Program-made: the position numbers and the translations under genes
NCBI RefSeq assembly: GCF_001277345.1
Contig: NZ_LIUT01000002.1
Location: forward strand, 68,262 to 132,261
DNA: 64,000 nucleotides
Direction: 5' to 3'
Source of the DNA: Paenibacillus solani
GTDB lineage: Bacteria > Bacillota > Bacilli > Paenibacillales > Paenibacillaceae
Shown: positions 51,243 through 61,253 of the stretch, piece by piece
How the letters are laid out: every line of letters begins with the position of its first letter
Position numbering within the stretch: the first letter of the stretch is position 1
The notes under the pieces: model-generated
The model's database searches: none
What the model was told of the DNA's origin: nothing
What the model saw: only the letters and a program-made list of their open reading frames with translations

Positions 51243-52398
51243 CCTCTCCGCTTAGCTCCGGAGGAGCTATCGTTGGGTAGACTTCAGCTAGATGTTTAAC
51301 GACACTACCTCTCGTAATGAGCCCGAGGAACCGATTATTGCTGTCGATGACAGGAAGATTGCTGAGCTGGTGGCTGTCCATAATCTCGATGGCCTGCGGA
51401 AGCGTACTTCCCGACGCTACGGAAAAACGGACCGGATGCATGACGTCCGCCACGGTTTTGCCTTCTTCGCCATACTGGTCCAGTACGCGGTAGATGGAGA
51501 CCGCACCCTGCAGCTGCTTGTTGCGATCCACGATCAGCAGCGAATCGACCCGCTTCATTTCCATCATTTTGATGGCTTCTGCCAGTCCCCGGCTCGGGAA
51601 AGCCGTTACCGGATTCGTAATCATCACCTCATCAACAAGCGGAATTTCATAGGTGCTTTCGTTTTCGTTTTGCAGGCGCTTCGAACCGATAAAGTCACGC
51701 ACAAAATCGTTGGCAGGATGCCGCAAAATGCTGTCCGGTTTACCCGTCTGAACCACTTCACCATCTTTCATCAGAACGATGGTATCGGCAATTTTAATAG
51801 CCTCATCCATATCATGCGTAACAAAGATAATCGTTTTATTGAGCTCCTGCTGAAGCCGAATCAGCTCATCCTGAAGCTGCTCACGGCTGATCGGATCCAG
51901 TGCCGAGAACGGCTCATCCATCAGGATGATGTCAGGTTCTGCGGCAAGCGCACGCACGACACCCACACGCTGCTGTTGTCCGCCACTAAGCTCGGATGGA
52001 TAGCGAGTGCCATAAATGGTATGATCCAGTCCCACCATATCCAGCAGTTCATTCACTTTCTGTTCTGTTCTCTCTTTATCCCATTTCTTCAGGCGCGGAA
52101 CCACAGCCGCGTTCTTGGAGATATTCATATGCGGAAATAAACCAACGCTTTGAATGACATAACCGATATTGCGCCGAAGTTCGACCGGATTCATTTTGGA
52201 AATATCCTTACCATCAATCAGCACTTTACCCGATGATGGCGTATTGAGCGCATTGATCAGCTTCATGGTTGTCGATTTGCCGCAGCCACTCGGTCCGATC
52301 AGGACGCTAATCTCCCCTTTTTTGAATTCGAGATTAATGTCTTTCAACGCGTGAAAGCCATTATCATAAACCTTGTTCACATGCTCCAGTACTATCAT
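51235..52398 (-). CDS. opuCA: OpuCA-like ATPase with CBS domains
   Basis: 387 residues. Walker A GPSGCGKST (35-43), signature LSGGQQQR, Walker B IILMDEPFSALD, then two CBS domains at about 255-370 that, in the family, sense ionic strength or cyclic-di-AMP. It drives uptake of glycine betaine, carnitine or choline during osmotic stress. First gene of the operon. Confidence 0.94.
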   Translation of the reverse strand: MIVLEHVNKVYDNGFHALKDINLEFKKGEISVLIGPSGCGKSTTMKLINALNTPSSGKVLIDGKDISKMNPVELRRNIGYVIQSVGLFPHMNISKNAAVVPRLKKWDKERTEQKVNELLDMVGLDHTIYGTRYPSELSGGQQQRVGVVRALAAEPDIILMDEPFSALDPISREQLQDELIRLQQELNKTIIFVTHDMDEAIKIADTIVLMKDGEVVQTGKPDSILRHPANDFVRDFIGSKRLQNENESTYEIPLVDEVMITNPVTAFPSRGLAEAIKMMEMKRVDSLLIVDRNKQLQGAVSIYRVLDQYGEEGKTVADVMHPVRFSVASGSTLPQAIEIMDSHQLSNLPVIDSNNRFLGLITRGSVVKHLAEVYPTIAPPELSGEGE

Positions 52399-53311
52399 TC
52401 AATCGCCCCTTTGCAAGCAGTATCCATATTATGCGGAGCATTTGGCAATTCATCCATCCATGACAAAAAAACGGTTGCGGGGAACGTTAATGCCGGATTT
52501 AAGGAAGGCAGCAGCCATGTTATGTAGAAACGGAAATGAAGCTAACAAGTTAGCTTTTAAAGAAAGCAAAAATCGATAAAATTAAAGCGTATCATCTAGG
52601 GGTGGAAACAAATCATAGAGGAAACCCTGAGGTATAAACCATTTAAGTCAAAAAACTTCGTTACAACATTGACTTACTGACCAAAAACTCCACCTTATTT
52701 GCTTTTGTAGCCTGCCAAGCTCTGCAATCCCCTGTTACATCCATCCGACAAAACATTTTCAAGCCTGTGTGCCCCAGTTCGTATATGGGAATGGCTGCGT
52801 TCTCATTTCTTTAACATGAATCCCTTATATACTTATAGGCAGTCAGACAGCAATAAAATCGCGCCCCTGCTCCTCTCAGCCCAAATGGATCTATGCCAAA
52901 TGCGTAAGCAGGAAACGAGTCCCTTATGAATAGGTCCGTATAACTGCAATAATATGTTTAGTACAATTACCCAATTTGCATAGAAGTGAAACATGTATTA
53001 CGAACGAATTAGATATTGATGCGTCGGAACCAGAATTACCCAGTGGGCAAGCATGCTCTTTAACGATAATCCAGGGATTTATTCGGAAGAACAAAGACAG
53101 CAGATAACAATATATTGATGCATCTTGTCTACCGGCATTTACGCTCTCGGATGTATAATGGTTAAGGGGATTTGTTCCTTAATTCAACATTCGAAGTTAA
53201 GAGCATCCAAGTGCAGCAATTGATGGTGATGAGAACATATATAATGGGATTGACCACGAATTGCAGATAGCTCTGTCGCAGAAGCCTGTTGATGGAGGAG
53301 AGGGGATTAGT
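52399..53311. other. Long intergenic region without a supported gene
   Basis: About 900 bases between divergent opuCA and the kinase-like gene. The opuC promoter must lie in its left part but no clear -35/-10 pair was seen. A short frame near 53030-53120 (SMLFNDNPGIYSEEQR) has codon-like character between stops and may be gene debris. A TATAAT occurs at 53154-53159 on the + strand before the kinase gene. Confidence 0.5.
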
Positions 53312-54124
53312 ATGAGAATAGGTGAATTAGTTGGGGTTGGTAATACAGCTAATGTCTATCGCTGGGGAAATCATGAGGTTATCAAGGTATTCCATGATCA
53401 TTTCAATTCAACGTATGAAGCACATAAGGAAGCAAAAAATGCAGAGATGATCAGCAGCTTGAATTTACGCGCTCCCCAATATTCAGGGTTATTGGAGTAT
53501 GAAGGGAAGTCCTGCCTTATCTATGAACGAATTGATGGGCTGACCATGCTCTGGCAGATCGAACCCACCAAAGATAATATTTCTTATCATGCCAAGTTAA
53601 TGGCACAGCTTCACGCTGAAATCCATCAGGCCAAGGTCGATATGGAGCCGAATCTCAAAACAGAGATTGGGTCATTAATCGACTCGTCAGCAGTCATCAA
53701 TGAACATGAGAAACAGATGACTCAGCATATTCTTCACGTTTTGCCTGAAGGCCATGCTGTCTGCCACTATGATTTTCACCCGGATAACATCATCATGTCG
53801 CCCCAAGGCCCGATTGTGATTGACTGGCTGAATGTATGGATTGGACATCAAGCAGCTGACGTTGCCAGAACCTCTATGATGATGCAGTCTCATTCACTTC
53901 CACCGAATGCTCCACAATGGTTGATCAACAGGCCATTTCGCGAGTTATTTCATCATGAATATTTGAAAGAATACGGTCTGCTAACAGGAATGGACGAAGA
54001 CATGGTCAATGAATGGATGGCCCCTACTTTAGCCGCCCGCATTGTAGAGATGAAGAATGATAGGGAAAGTGAAAATGCTAAGAAGCTCCAGATGATACTT
54101 CAGCATAGCAGTGAAGTTCGTTAA
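53312..54124 (+). CDS. APH-fold phosphotransferase / kinase-like protein
   Basis: About 270 residues. The N-lobe has GELVGVGNTANVYRW and the lysine in VIKVF; the catalytic loop is HYDFHPDNIIM and the metal aspartate IDWLN, the motifs of the aminoglycoside phosphotransferase/choline kinase superfamily. The substrate cannot be told: it may be an antibiotic, a sugar, or a metabolite. GAGGGG precedes the ATG at 53312; the longer frame from 53261 has no ribosome site. Confidence 0.85.
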   Translation: MRIGELVGVGNTANVYRWGNHEVIKVFHDHFNSTYEAHKEAKNAEMISSLNLRAPQYSGLLEYEGKSCLIYERIDGLTMLWQIEPTKDNISYHAKLMAQLHAEIHQAKVDMEPNLKTEIGSLIDSSAVINEHEKQMTQHILHVLPEGHAVCHYDFHPDNIIMSPQGPIVIDWLNVWIGHQAADVARTSMMMQSHSLPPNAPQWLINRPFRELFHHEYLKEYGLLTGMDEDMVNEWMAPTLAARIVEMKNDRESENAKKLQMILQHSSEVR

Positions 54125-54229
54125 TACAATTATCGGCCTTGTGGTAAGGTAAGCAAATGACCCGAAGGGGAGATAGACTTGGGAGCTTCTTAAGTGAAAT
54201 AATAAATAGCGAATCATATTAAAATATTA

Positions 54230-54273
54230 AAAAGAGCCTGAGTTCTCCTTTAAGAGAAGAACCCGGGCTCTTT
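54230..54273. terminator. Bidirectional terminator
   Basis: AAAGAGCC-T-GAGTTCTC pairs with GAGAAGAACCCGGGCTCTTT (small mismatch), with A and T tails. It separates the kinase gene (+) from the large SLH protein gene (-). Confidence 0.85.
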
Positions 54274-54308
54274 CTGTCGTGCCGTTACATCATTCTATAT
54301 TGCTCATT

Positions 54309-57300
54309 TTACTTCACATCATCGCTGATGTTCTTGACCCACTCTTCGATTCCGTCAGCGTTTCTTTCGGATTCATGGGATATGGTCGCTTCCTGCACGT
54401 CACCAAATGCCCAATGGATCTTCGGCATATCCGGGAATTGCTGCTCCACACCTTGCAGTGGACCGCGATACAGCATCCGGTTGATCAAGGTTACGGCTTC
54501 GGACCGGATAATCTGGCTCTTCGGTTTGAAGGATCCATCCGGGTAGCCGGACAGGAACTGGTTACGATATAACCCTTCAATCGCATCGGCAGCCCAGTAT
54601 CCCTCAATATCATTAAAATGCAGTTCTCCTGACTTACTGATATCAAGCTTCAGGAACCTGGTCATGACCGAAGCGAGCTCGCCCCGCGTTACCTTCGCAT
54701 CCGGACGGAAGGTACCATCAGCAAAACCATTGAAATAACCATGCTTGGTTGCAATCTTGATATAATTCACAGCCCAGTAGTCCGCTGGCACATCCTTATA
54801 GCTCAGTGGAGCGGACAATTCGTTATTCTCAGTCAGACGTGCCACAATTGCTGCCAATTCGGCACGAGTCAGTGACCGATTCGGTTTGAATTCGCCATCC
54901 GGGTAACCCAAGATATACCGCTGGTGATTCAAATGTTCGAATCCAGTAGAGAATACTTTAATTTTCAACATGGATGTTGCTTGTACCTTAGTACTGGATC
55001 CCGCTGTGAAAATTCCTTTTACATCATAGATGACTTCTTTGACATCCAAGTTTGGCCACTTCAATACAATTTCATATTTTCCGAACTGTTTTCCTGTCAG
55101 ACTTCCAACCGTCCAAGTAATCGTGCTGCCTTCTACCAAACCACCAGCCGCATCTATCACTTCCACTCCTTCAGGAAGTTGGATTGTGATTTTGCCACCT
55201 TCTATAGCAGTAGAAGATTCATTCTTATAATTGACTGTGATCTTGGATTGTCCGCCTTCTTGAACAAGGTTCTTATCCACGGACAGATTTAAAGATACAG
55301 CCGGTTGATCTTTAGGAGTCTCCTCCGGTTTAACTGGCGAAGCAGGTTCTCCCTGACCCTGGCCAGTTGGCCGGTGCAACTGAACATCATGCTTCACAAT
55401 ATCCCAATTGACTTCAAGTGTTGGGCTTGTGTAAGAAGTGTATCCATTCTTCGTTACGGACAGATAGTAATCCGTCTCAGGGTATACCATATAGGCATAA
55501 AAACCGTTCATATCACTCTTCTGACCAGGGCTTGCGTTGCCGTTAGGAGCAAAGTCCGCGATCGGCGGCAGGTACACCTTGGTATTCGGTGTGATACCGT
55601 TCGCTTTGTTTCTTGCTGTATTGGCATAGTACAATGTCACATCGGCGCCCTCAATAGCGGCTTTCGTTTTCCCATCGGTAATGGTTCCGTATGGGTCAAC
55701 TAATTCCTGCACAATATTCAGCTCGCCATCCTCCGTAACCCGAACCTCTGGATAGCTGATCTTTTTCGGATCCTGCGGATCCCGTTTCCCGTTGATCAGG
55801 ATTTCTTTATATGTGCCGGTAGGTCCGTTCTCGTCGTAGACTTCCATCTCGTACCAGATTTCAAGACTATACTTCTGATTAGCCACTAAGCCATCGGCGC
55901 TAAATACGCCTTCTGCCCCCAGCTCAAACGGCTTCTTCACGCCATTCCCATCTTTGATATAATTGCCGTTCTCGTCTTTCAGATAAACTTTCATATGCTC
56001 CGACATTTTGCTGCCGAGCAAACTCGACTTGCCGTCAGGATTCTTGAATAAGACGATACCTGTTACGGTTTTATCGGAATCAAATACCTCGCTGTTCCCG
56101 TTGAGCTTATCAACACGGGCTTTTTGCGTGAATGTTACTGGAGTTCTAACACCGCCGATGACAACGTCTTGCGTAAACTCAATATGATAGGTTGCATCGC
56201 CTTTTGGAACCGGAAGTGAATATGCACCGTTAGCATCCGTAGTCACGGTCTCGATGAAATCAACACCCGGTTCGATTTTGCCATCCCCATTCAGGTCCAG
56301 CGTCACCTGTATTTTGGTATTGGCTACCGGTGTACGGGACACGCCTTCTGTAATGACCCCTTGAATCGTAGCAGGCTGGAATGTGATGAGAATATGATCT
56401 TCTCCATACAAACCCTGTTCCGGTTCATCTACCGTCACGGTAACAGCGATGGATTGGTTCTCCACTCCGCTGATCTGAGGTGATTTGAATGTTACAACAG
56501 CTTTTCCGTCCTCATCCGTTACTGCGATATTCGAACCAATAAATTCGCCTTGTCCAGCCGGTGCATCGAAGACCACTTGAACGCCCTTAACTGGTTTTCC
56601 GTCTCCATCCTTCAATACGGCTGTTAACTCTGTCGTCGACTTGCCGTCTCCAGGAATAGCCGCTGGATTCGCTGTGACCGTAAGCTCCGTGCCTACAACC
56701 TTGAATTGATTGTCCTGAAGCTTCGTTTCTGGTGGCAATTCCTGTCCTGACCCGCTATATGCCTCAAAAGTTACGGTATACGTACCAGCAGCCGTGTCCA
56801 TAGGCAGTACGCAATTACCCGGATTGACTCCCTTCGGCAAGGCGCAGCTGCTGTTGCTCCATGTTTTATAACCAGCGGTTTCCGCTTCTTGCGGGTTTAC
56901 CTCCGTAAGTGGAACGACAACCCCGTTTACAATCGCATTCACCTGCTGAGCCTTAAGCGAGCTGACCGCAGACAGCTTCAAAGGCTTCCCGGGAATGGCT
57001 GTAACAATTTCATTGTCTCCTTGATTCTGTTCACCGACCCAGCCATCCAGCGTGCGGTTCATCTGGATCGTAACAACTGCAGGTTCACTGACCTGGCTGT
57101 ACACATCATCGGTTACGGTAAATGAGAAGGTATCCTTGCCGCCGATGAAATCAGAGTTCGGAATATAGTTCCGCACATGATCGCCGGAAGATGTCGGTTC
57201 CAATAAGCCCTTGGCAGGCTGCCCTACAATGTTGTAGCCCAGAACCGAACTCTCGGCATCTTGTCCTGTTAATGTGATCGGGATTGAAGGGGTACCCTCT

Positions 57301-59414
57301 TCTACCTCAATCAACTGGGCATTAGCTACGGGTCTTCCATCATAGGTGATGATGATCTTGCCTGTGTTCTCCGAATTCTGCTTCCCGTCTCCTCCCTGCC
57401 ATTCAATCGTAACTGGTGGAGATAGCGGCAGATCCGGTACAGGAATAAAGATTACATTGGCCAAATCTGCTACATCAATCTTGCCTGTAATATCTCTATA
57501 AGTTGTATCTGACACTGTATTATATTGAAGCTTCCCTTGACTAGCATCCACGCTTATAATCTCAATGCTCTTCAGTGCGTCGCCATCTGCATCGGTAATT
57601 TTAAAGTCGCTTGCAGGGATGGTCACGGTTTGCCCTTCAAGCCCCGGCTTTGCAAAATCTAAGGAAACAGGCGGATTATTGATTTGGATTTTCACCGTTG
57701 CTGGATCCTTTGCATACTGCACACCGTCTGAAGCATTCCATGTAAAAGATACGGTACCCGTCTGATCTTTGTCAGCTGGTATGTACACTAGTGAGCCCAA
57801 ATCGGCCCAAGGGATCTCCATACCTTGTGTTACATCAACAGAACCTAGAGTTAATTTTCCCTTATCCGGTGATGGCAGCGAGAGAATGGTTATATGCTTC
57901 GGATCTGCTTGCGCGTCCCCATCCTGGATCGCTTTCTTGATCTCAGTGCCAAGAGGGATCGTATCCTCTCCCTTATTAGCCGGAATAACGACATGCTCAA
58001 GGATCGGCGCAAGATTAGGCGTGATGGTTACATCCGCATCAAACTGAGCGTATTTCTGTTTGCTCTGATCATAGCCGTTCCACTTGAAAGTAACCGGCTG
58101 CTTGAAGCTGCCGTCTTGGGCAGGGACAAACTTGAGGTTGTCCAATTCCGCAGTCGGAATCTCATCTCCCGCAGCTACATCATCATCTCCAAGCACGAGA
58201 CGACCTGCTGCCGGATCTGGTAGAGACACGATCTTTACTTTTTCTAGTGTATTATCCTGCTGACCATTGATTTTGGAGAACTTCTCCTTAAAATCTTGCT
58301 GGCTAAAGTCGGTTGTTTCATATTGAGGACTATCGTTCTTCTCGATATTAGCCACCTTAGGGTCAAAGGTAGAAATAGAATAGATGTGCTGAGCTTCTTG
58401 TGGGTCCGTAGGATCTTTTTTGCCACTATTAGCCCCTGTATCCTCAAACAATATGATATTCGCAATATATTCTTTATTCGGACTATAGTTTGGAACCTTA
58501 TATTTCAGTTCTGTTCCCTGTTTCTCCGTATTTGCAGTTAAACCAGCCTGGTTATAGAAATCCTTAGAGGTCGTCAGGTTACGCTCGGTACCATCGGGAT
58601 CGCGTTCAACAATATTCACTTCCATAGAGAAGTTGCCCTGTTGTTTAGGCGTAAACCAGGTCTTAATCTCAGCATTTCCATTCGGATCTATCGTAAAAGA
58701 GCCGTTTGTGATTTCCCCCTTGTTACGGGAGCCTCCATCAATCACGAGCTGCGCCCAATCAATCTCAACAATCCAATTACTGACTGTGACATCATTGGCA
58801 GTCACATAATGATGAGTAGAGACGCCGACATAGTGATCGCCCGACTTAATCTTCAACAGATCTTCTATCTTCAACACGGTGGTATTCCAAGTGTCGTTTT
58901 GACCAGATAGTGCACCGATATAATTAGCTTGCTTGAACTCATCCAAATATGGATGTCCTTTAGAAGCCACCTTGTTACCAGCCCACTTCGTCTGACCAGG
59001 CTCATTCTCCCTGTTGGCTAATACGATATCCTCGGCTTTATCCGAAAAATAAACCCGATCCCATTCCCCGGTGCCAGATGGTGACTTCGCATCATATTCA
59101 TCCACATCATACGCGCGGACTAATAGATAGGCGCTCTCTTGAGGTGCATGCCTTATATCTCTCATCTTGAATTCAATCGGATATAAAGCATCATTTGAAG
59201 CACCTTTATTACCAACTTTGATATTTGCCCCGAAATCATTGGCTTCATTATTTGGATTCCAATTATCCTTGTTCTCAAAATAAGTAGCCCCATTTACCGG
59301 GCCTCCCGCAGCTGCGGCGATTGCAGCCGGCGAGAACGTGCTGATCGTAATCAACAATGCCATGAATGTTGAGAACCATCGTTTACTCCATCGTAATCGT
59401 GATCTTTCTTTCAA
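54309..59414 (-). CDS. Large S-layer-homology (SLH) surface protein with Ig-like repeats
   Basis: About 1,701 residues. A signal peptide (WFSTFMALLITISTF, ending near AAIAAA) is followed by an unrecognised N-terminal adhesion-like part (to about 380), four or five cadherin-like/tandem domains of roughly 100 residues with ITILSLPSPDKGKLTLG-type repeats (380-830), an invasin-like Big domain (about 925-1020, ELTVTANPAAIPGDGKSTTE), two or three Cna-B/carboxypeptidase-regulatory-like domains (1030-1420), a DUF11-like domain (about 1450-1540) and three SLH motifs at the C-terminus (NRSLTRAELAAIVARL; TFRPDAKVTRGELASVM; SFKPKSQIIRSEAVTLI), which bind pyruvylated wall polymer. The start is TTG at 59414, 9 bases after GAGGGAG; the frame extends 18 codons further. 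Confidence 0.9.
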   Translation of the reverse strand: MKERSRLRWSKRWFSTFMALLITISTFSPAAIAAAAGGPVNGATYFENKDNWNPNNEANDFGANIKVGNKGASNDALYPIEFKMRDIRHAPQESAYLLVRAYDVDEYDAKSPSGTGEWDRVYFSDKAEDIVLANRENEPGQTKWAGNKVASKGHPYLDEFKQANYIGALSGQNDTWNTTVLKIEDLLKIKSGDHYVGVSTHHYVTANDVTVSNWIVEIDWAQLVIDGGSRNKGEITNGSFTIDPNGNAEIKTWFTPKQQGNFSMEVNIVERDPDGTERNLTTSKDFYNQAGLTANTEKQGTELKYKVPNYSPNKEYIANIILFEDTGANSGKKDPTDPQEAQHIYSISTFDPKVANIEKNDSPQYETTDFSQQDFKEKFSKINGQQDNTLEKVKIVSLPDPAAGRLVLGDDDVAAGDEIPTAELDNLKFVPAQDGSFKQPVTFKWNGYDQSKQKYAQFDADVTITPNLAPILEHVVIPANKGEDTIPLGTEIKKAIQDGDAQADPKHITILSLPSPDKGKLTLGSVDVTQGMEIPWADLGSLVYIPADKDQTGTVSFTWNASDGVQYAKDPATVKIQINNPPVSLDFAKPGLEGQTVTIPASDFKITDADGDALKSIEIISVDASQGKLQYNTVSDTTYRDITGKIDVADLANVIFIPVPDLPLSPPVTIEWQGGDGKQNSENTGKIIITYDGRPVANAQLIEVEEGTPSIPITLTGQDAESSVLGYNIVGQPAKGLLEPTSSGDHVRNYIPNSDFIGGKDTFSFTVTDDVYSQVSEPAVVTIQMNRTLDGWVGEQNQGDNEIVTAIPGKPLKLSAVSSLKAQQVNAIVNGVVVPLTEVNPQEAETAGYKTWSNSSCALPKGVNPGNCVLPMDTAAGTYTVTFEAYSGSGQELPPETKLQDNQFKVVGTELTVTANPAAIPGDGKSTTELTAVLKDGDGKPVKGVQVVFDAPAGQGEFIGSNIAVTDEDGKAVVTFKSPQISGVENQSIAVTVTVDEPEQGLYGEDHILITFQPATIQGVITEGVSRTPVANTKIQVTLDLNGDGKIEPGVDFIETVTTDANGAYSLPVPKGDATYHIEFTQDVVIGGVRTPVTFTQKARVDKLNGNSEVFDSDKTVTGIVLFKNPDGKSSLLGSKMSEHMKVYLKDENGNYIKDGNGVKKPFELGAEGVFSADGLVANQKYSLEIWYEMEVYDENGPTGTYKEILINGKRDPQDPKKISYPEVRVTEDGELNIVQELVDPYGTITDGKTKAAIEGADVTLYYANTARNKANGITPNTKVYLPPIADFAPNGNASPGQKSDMNGFYAYMVYPETDYYLSVTKNGYTSYTSPTLEVNWDIVKHDVQLHRPTGQGQGEPASPVKPEETPKDQPAVSLNLSVDKNLVQEGGQSKITVNYKNESSTAIEGGKITIQLPEGVEVIDAAGGLVEGSTITWTVGSLTGKQFGKYEIVLKWPNLDVKEVIYDVKGIFTAGSSTKVQATSMLKIKVFSTGFEHLNHQRYILGYPDGEFKPNRSLTRAELAAIVARLTENNELSAPLSYKDVPADYWAVNYIKIATKHGYFNGFADGTFRPDAKVTRGELASVMTRFLKLDISKSGELHFNDIEGYWAADAIEGLYRNQFLSGYPDGSFKPKSQIIRSEAVTLINRMLYRGPLQGVEQQFPDMPKIHWAFGDVQEATISHESERNADGIEEWVKNISDDVK

Positions 59415-59468
59415 TAAAATCGACTCCCTCTGCTTCTGAATGACTTTTTTCAAAACCAAAAATATCAA

Positions 59469-59826
59469 ATGACACTTATTACAAACAATATGTTCTTCCC
59501 TTGATTTCTAATGGGAGGAAAGTTCATGGGCAACAACCACTGTAACAGATCGATCTCTACAAAAACTCTACAAATACCGAGTCTCCTTGTCGAAACTATA
59601 GCCAACCTTCTTCTGGGCAGCCCGTAGCCTCCGTAGAGGGCTTTTTCATGAAACAGGTCTCATCATTCTACCTGCTGACATACGTAAAAAAAGGCTAATT
59701 CATGTCACCTCTTGGGTAACTATGAATCAGCCATTTCACTTCACAACCTATTTAGCAGGCAAGAGAAACCTGATATACCAAGCAACTTATGCCCTGAGGG
59801 AGCCGGATTCATTCTAGAACAATATA
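59469..59826. other. Intergenic region between the SLH protein gene and the metallopeptidase gene
   Basis: It must contain the promoter of the SLH gene (transcribed leftwards). On the + strand AGCCC...GGGCTTTTT at about 59627-59646 resembles a small terminator but no + gene ends there. The right part is the terminator-bearing repeat described separately. Confidence 0.5.
59647..59749. repeat. Direct repeat with terminator, copy 1 (pairs with 61154-61251)
   Basis: About 100 bases closely similar to 61154-61251: both read CATGAAA-AGG, TGACATACGTAAAAA, then a hairpin GGCT-A-TTCATGTCACC...ATGAATCAGCC. In minus orientation the hairpin is followed by T runs, so it should terminate the metallopeptidase transcript. 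Confidence 0.8.
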
Positions 59827-60657
59827 TTATAACTGCTCGGCTTTAAAGGTGTCTCCTCCTTCGATCGTGCCGCTCTGAAATCCTTTATAGAACCAGCGCT
59901 TCCGCTGTTCGGATGTCCCGTGGGTAAAGCTCTCCGGCACGGCATACCCCTGCGCCTTCTTCTGCAGCGTATCGTCACCGACCGCCGACGCCGCAGTCAG
60001 CGCCTCTTCCAGATCTCCCTGCTCAAGAACGCCCAAGTCATCCCGGGCATGATGGGCCCACACGCCGGCAAGATAATCCGCCTGAAGCTCAAGCCGCACC
60101 GATTGAGCATTCGATCGCTGATTCCCCGCCATTTGCCGCTCCGTCGTTCCAAGCAAGGTCTGGACATGATGCCCCACCTCATGCGCAATGACATAAGCCA
60201 TCGCAAAATCGCCCGGAGCCTGGAATTTCTGCCTCAGCTCGTCGTAAAAGCTCAGATCGATATAAAGCTTCTGGTCGCCCGGACAATAAAAGGGGCCCAC
60301 GGATTTCCCAGCCGTCCCGCATGCCGATTGAACGCTGTTCGTATACAAGACAAGAGTGGGCTCTTCGTAAGTCAGTCCCTTTTCCTTGAACAAGGATGTC
60401 CATACCTCCTCCGTATCCGCCAATACCACGGACACGAATTGTGCCAGTTCCTTCTCTTCTTGCGTTTCCTGATAAGGCGCGCTGGATTCCGTACTCACGG
60501 ACGTCAAAGAGTTCAGCAAATCCCCGGCATTCCCGCCTCCAAGCAGCGTCACTACAAGCAAAATGATAATGCCTCCGATCCCGCCGCCAATCATTGCGCC
60601 GCCTTTTCCCCGGCGATCCTCCACATTCGTGCTGCCGCGTCTTCCCTTCCATTGCAT
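59827..60657 (-). CDS. Neutral zinc metallopeptidase, YpfJ-like
   Basis: 276 residues. A cytoplasmic basic stretch with GRRGSTNVEDRRGK, one membrane helix (IIILLVVTLLGG, about 29-41), then an external peptidase domain with the zinc motif HEVGHH (near residue 160), CGTAGKSVGPFYCPGDQKLYID upstream and QADYLAGVWAHHA downstream supplying the third ligand. These define the YpfJ/neutral zinc metallopeptidase family, probably a wall-associated housekeeping protease. It lies alone between two copies of the same terminator. Confidence 0.9.
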   Translation of the reverse strand: MQWKGRRGSTNVEDRRGKGGAMIGGGIGGIIILLVVTLLGGGNAGDLLNSLTSVSTESSAPYQETQEEKELAQFVSVVLADTEEVWTSLFKEKGLTYEEPTLVLYTNSVQSACGTAGKSVGPFYCPGDQKLYIDLSFYDELRQKFQAPGDFAMAYVIAHEVGHHVQTLLGTTERQMAGNQRSNAQSVRLELQADYLAGVWAHHARDDLGVLEQGDLEEALTAASAVGDDTLQKKAQGYAVPESFTHGTSEQRKRWFYKGFQSGTIEGGDTFKAEQL

Positions 60658-60703
60658 GGCGATTCCTCCTTCAACGGAAACGATTTGAGTTTATGGAATT
60701 CAT

Positions 60704-60979
60704 TCATTGCTTTTTTCTTAAATATATACCCATAATCTCGCTTCGTCTGACAAGCCATGTTTTTCCGCCACAACTATCCAAACGCCAGCAGAGAGATTCG
60801 AAAGCTCCAGGAAAAAGCGCTCTGCGAAAAGTACGTTTCCGCAGAAGACCGCCGCGTTGGACCGGGCCCGGTTGATGGCGAAACCAATAGATGAAAGGAT
60901 AGGGAGAAATATTGATAATGACGACAATCCCCAATAACAGCAAAACCGGAGTAAGCACGATCCATCTCAACAGTTTCAT
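60704..60979 (-). CDS. Possible truncated membrane protein
   Basis: ATG at 60979 lies behind a perfect AGGAGG and begins MKLLRWIVLTPVLLLLGIVV, one membrane helix, followed by INISPYPFIYWFRH, which looks like the start of a membrane-tethered alpha/beta hydrolase. After that the frame becomes arginine-rich and loses character, so it is probably a broken gene of which only the beginning remains. An overlapping + strand frame at 60912-61163 (83 residues, one hydrophobic segment) is an alternative but has a poorer ribosome site. Confidence 0.35.
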   Translation of the reverse strand: MKLLRWIVLTPVLLLLGIVVIINISPYPFIYWFRHQPGPVQRGGLLRKRTFRRALFPGAFESLCWRLDSCGGKTWLVRRSEIMGIYLRKKQ

Positions 60980-61114
60980 TCTCAGCCTCCTTGCTTGCTT
61001 AATCGTAGTGTCCATATTCTATTCTTTAAGCGAAAAGACGTCTGCTGTTTATCCGACCAAATCGTTGTCGTTTTACGACTTTATGGAAACGGCCGGCCAA
61101 AAGAAAGAGACGAC

Positions 61115-61139
61115 CCCTTCGTTCCAGGTGAACGAAGGG
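61115..61139. terminator. Terminator-like hairpin
   Basis: CCCTTCGTT pairs exactly with AACGAAGGG over a 7-base loop. A pyrimidine-rich tract (CGTCTCTTTCTTTT) follows on the minus strand. Confidence 0.5.
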
Positions 61140-61153
61140 ATCATTTCGTATTT

Positions 61154-61251
61154 CATGAAATAGGCCCCTTCATTCTGTCTAATGACATACGTAAAAAGGC
61201 TAGTTCATGTCACCACTTGGGTGCCTATGAATCAGCCTTTTCACTACACAT
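61154..61251. repeat. Direct repeat with terminator, copy 2 (pairs with 59647-59749)
   Basis: Ends the siderophore permease transcript on the minus strand: GGCTGATTCAT ... ATGAACTAGCC followed by TTTTTACG. Its sequence is closely similar to copy 1 some 1.5 kb away. Confidence 0.8.
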
Positions 61252-61253
61252 TT

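Noticed and set aside
59575-59650. A riboswitch (for example for cyclic-di-GMP) upstream of the SLH protein gene
   Set aside because: A GGCTATAG-type segment and a small hairpin reminded me of one, but the conserved core sequences could not be matched in either orientation.
60912-61163. An 83-residue + strand membrane protein
   Set aside because: It overlaps a minus-strand frame with a perfect AGGAGG start, has a poor ribosome site itself and could be a chance ORF; neither reading is secure.
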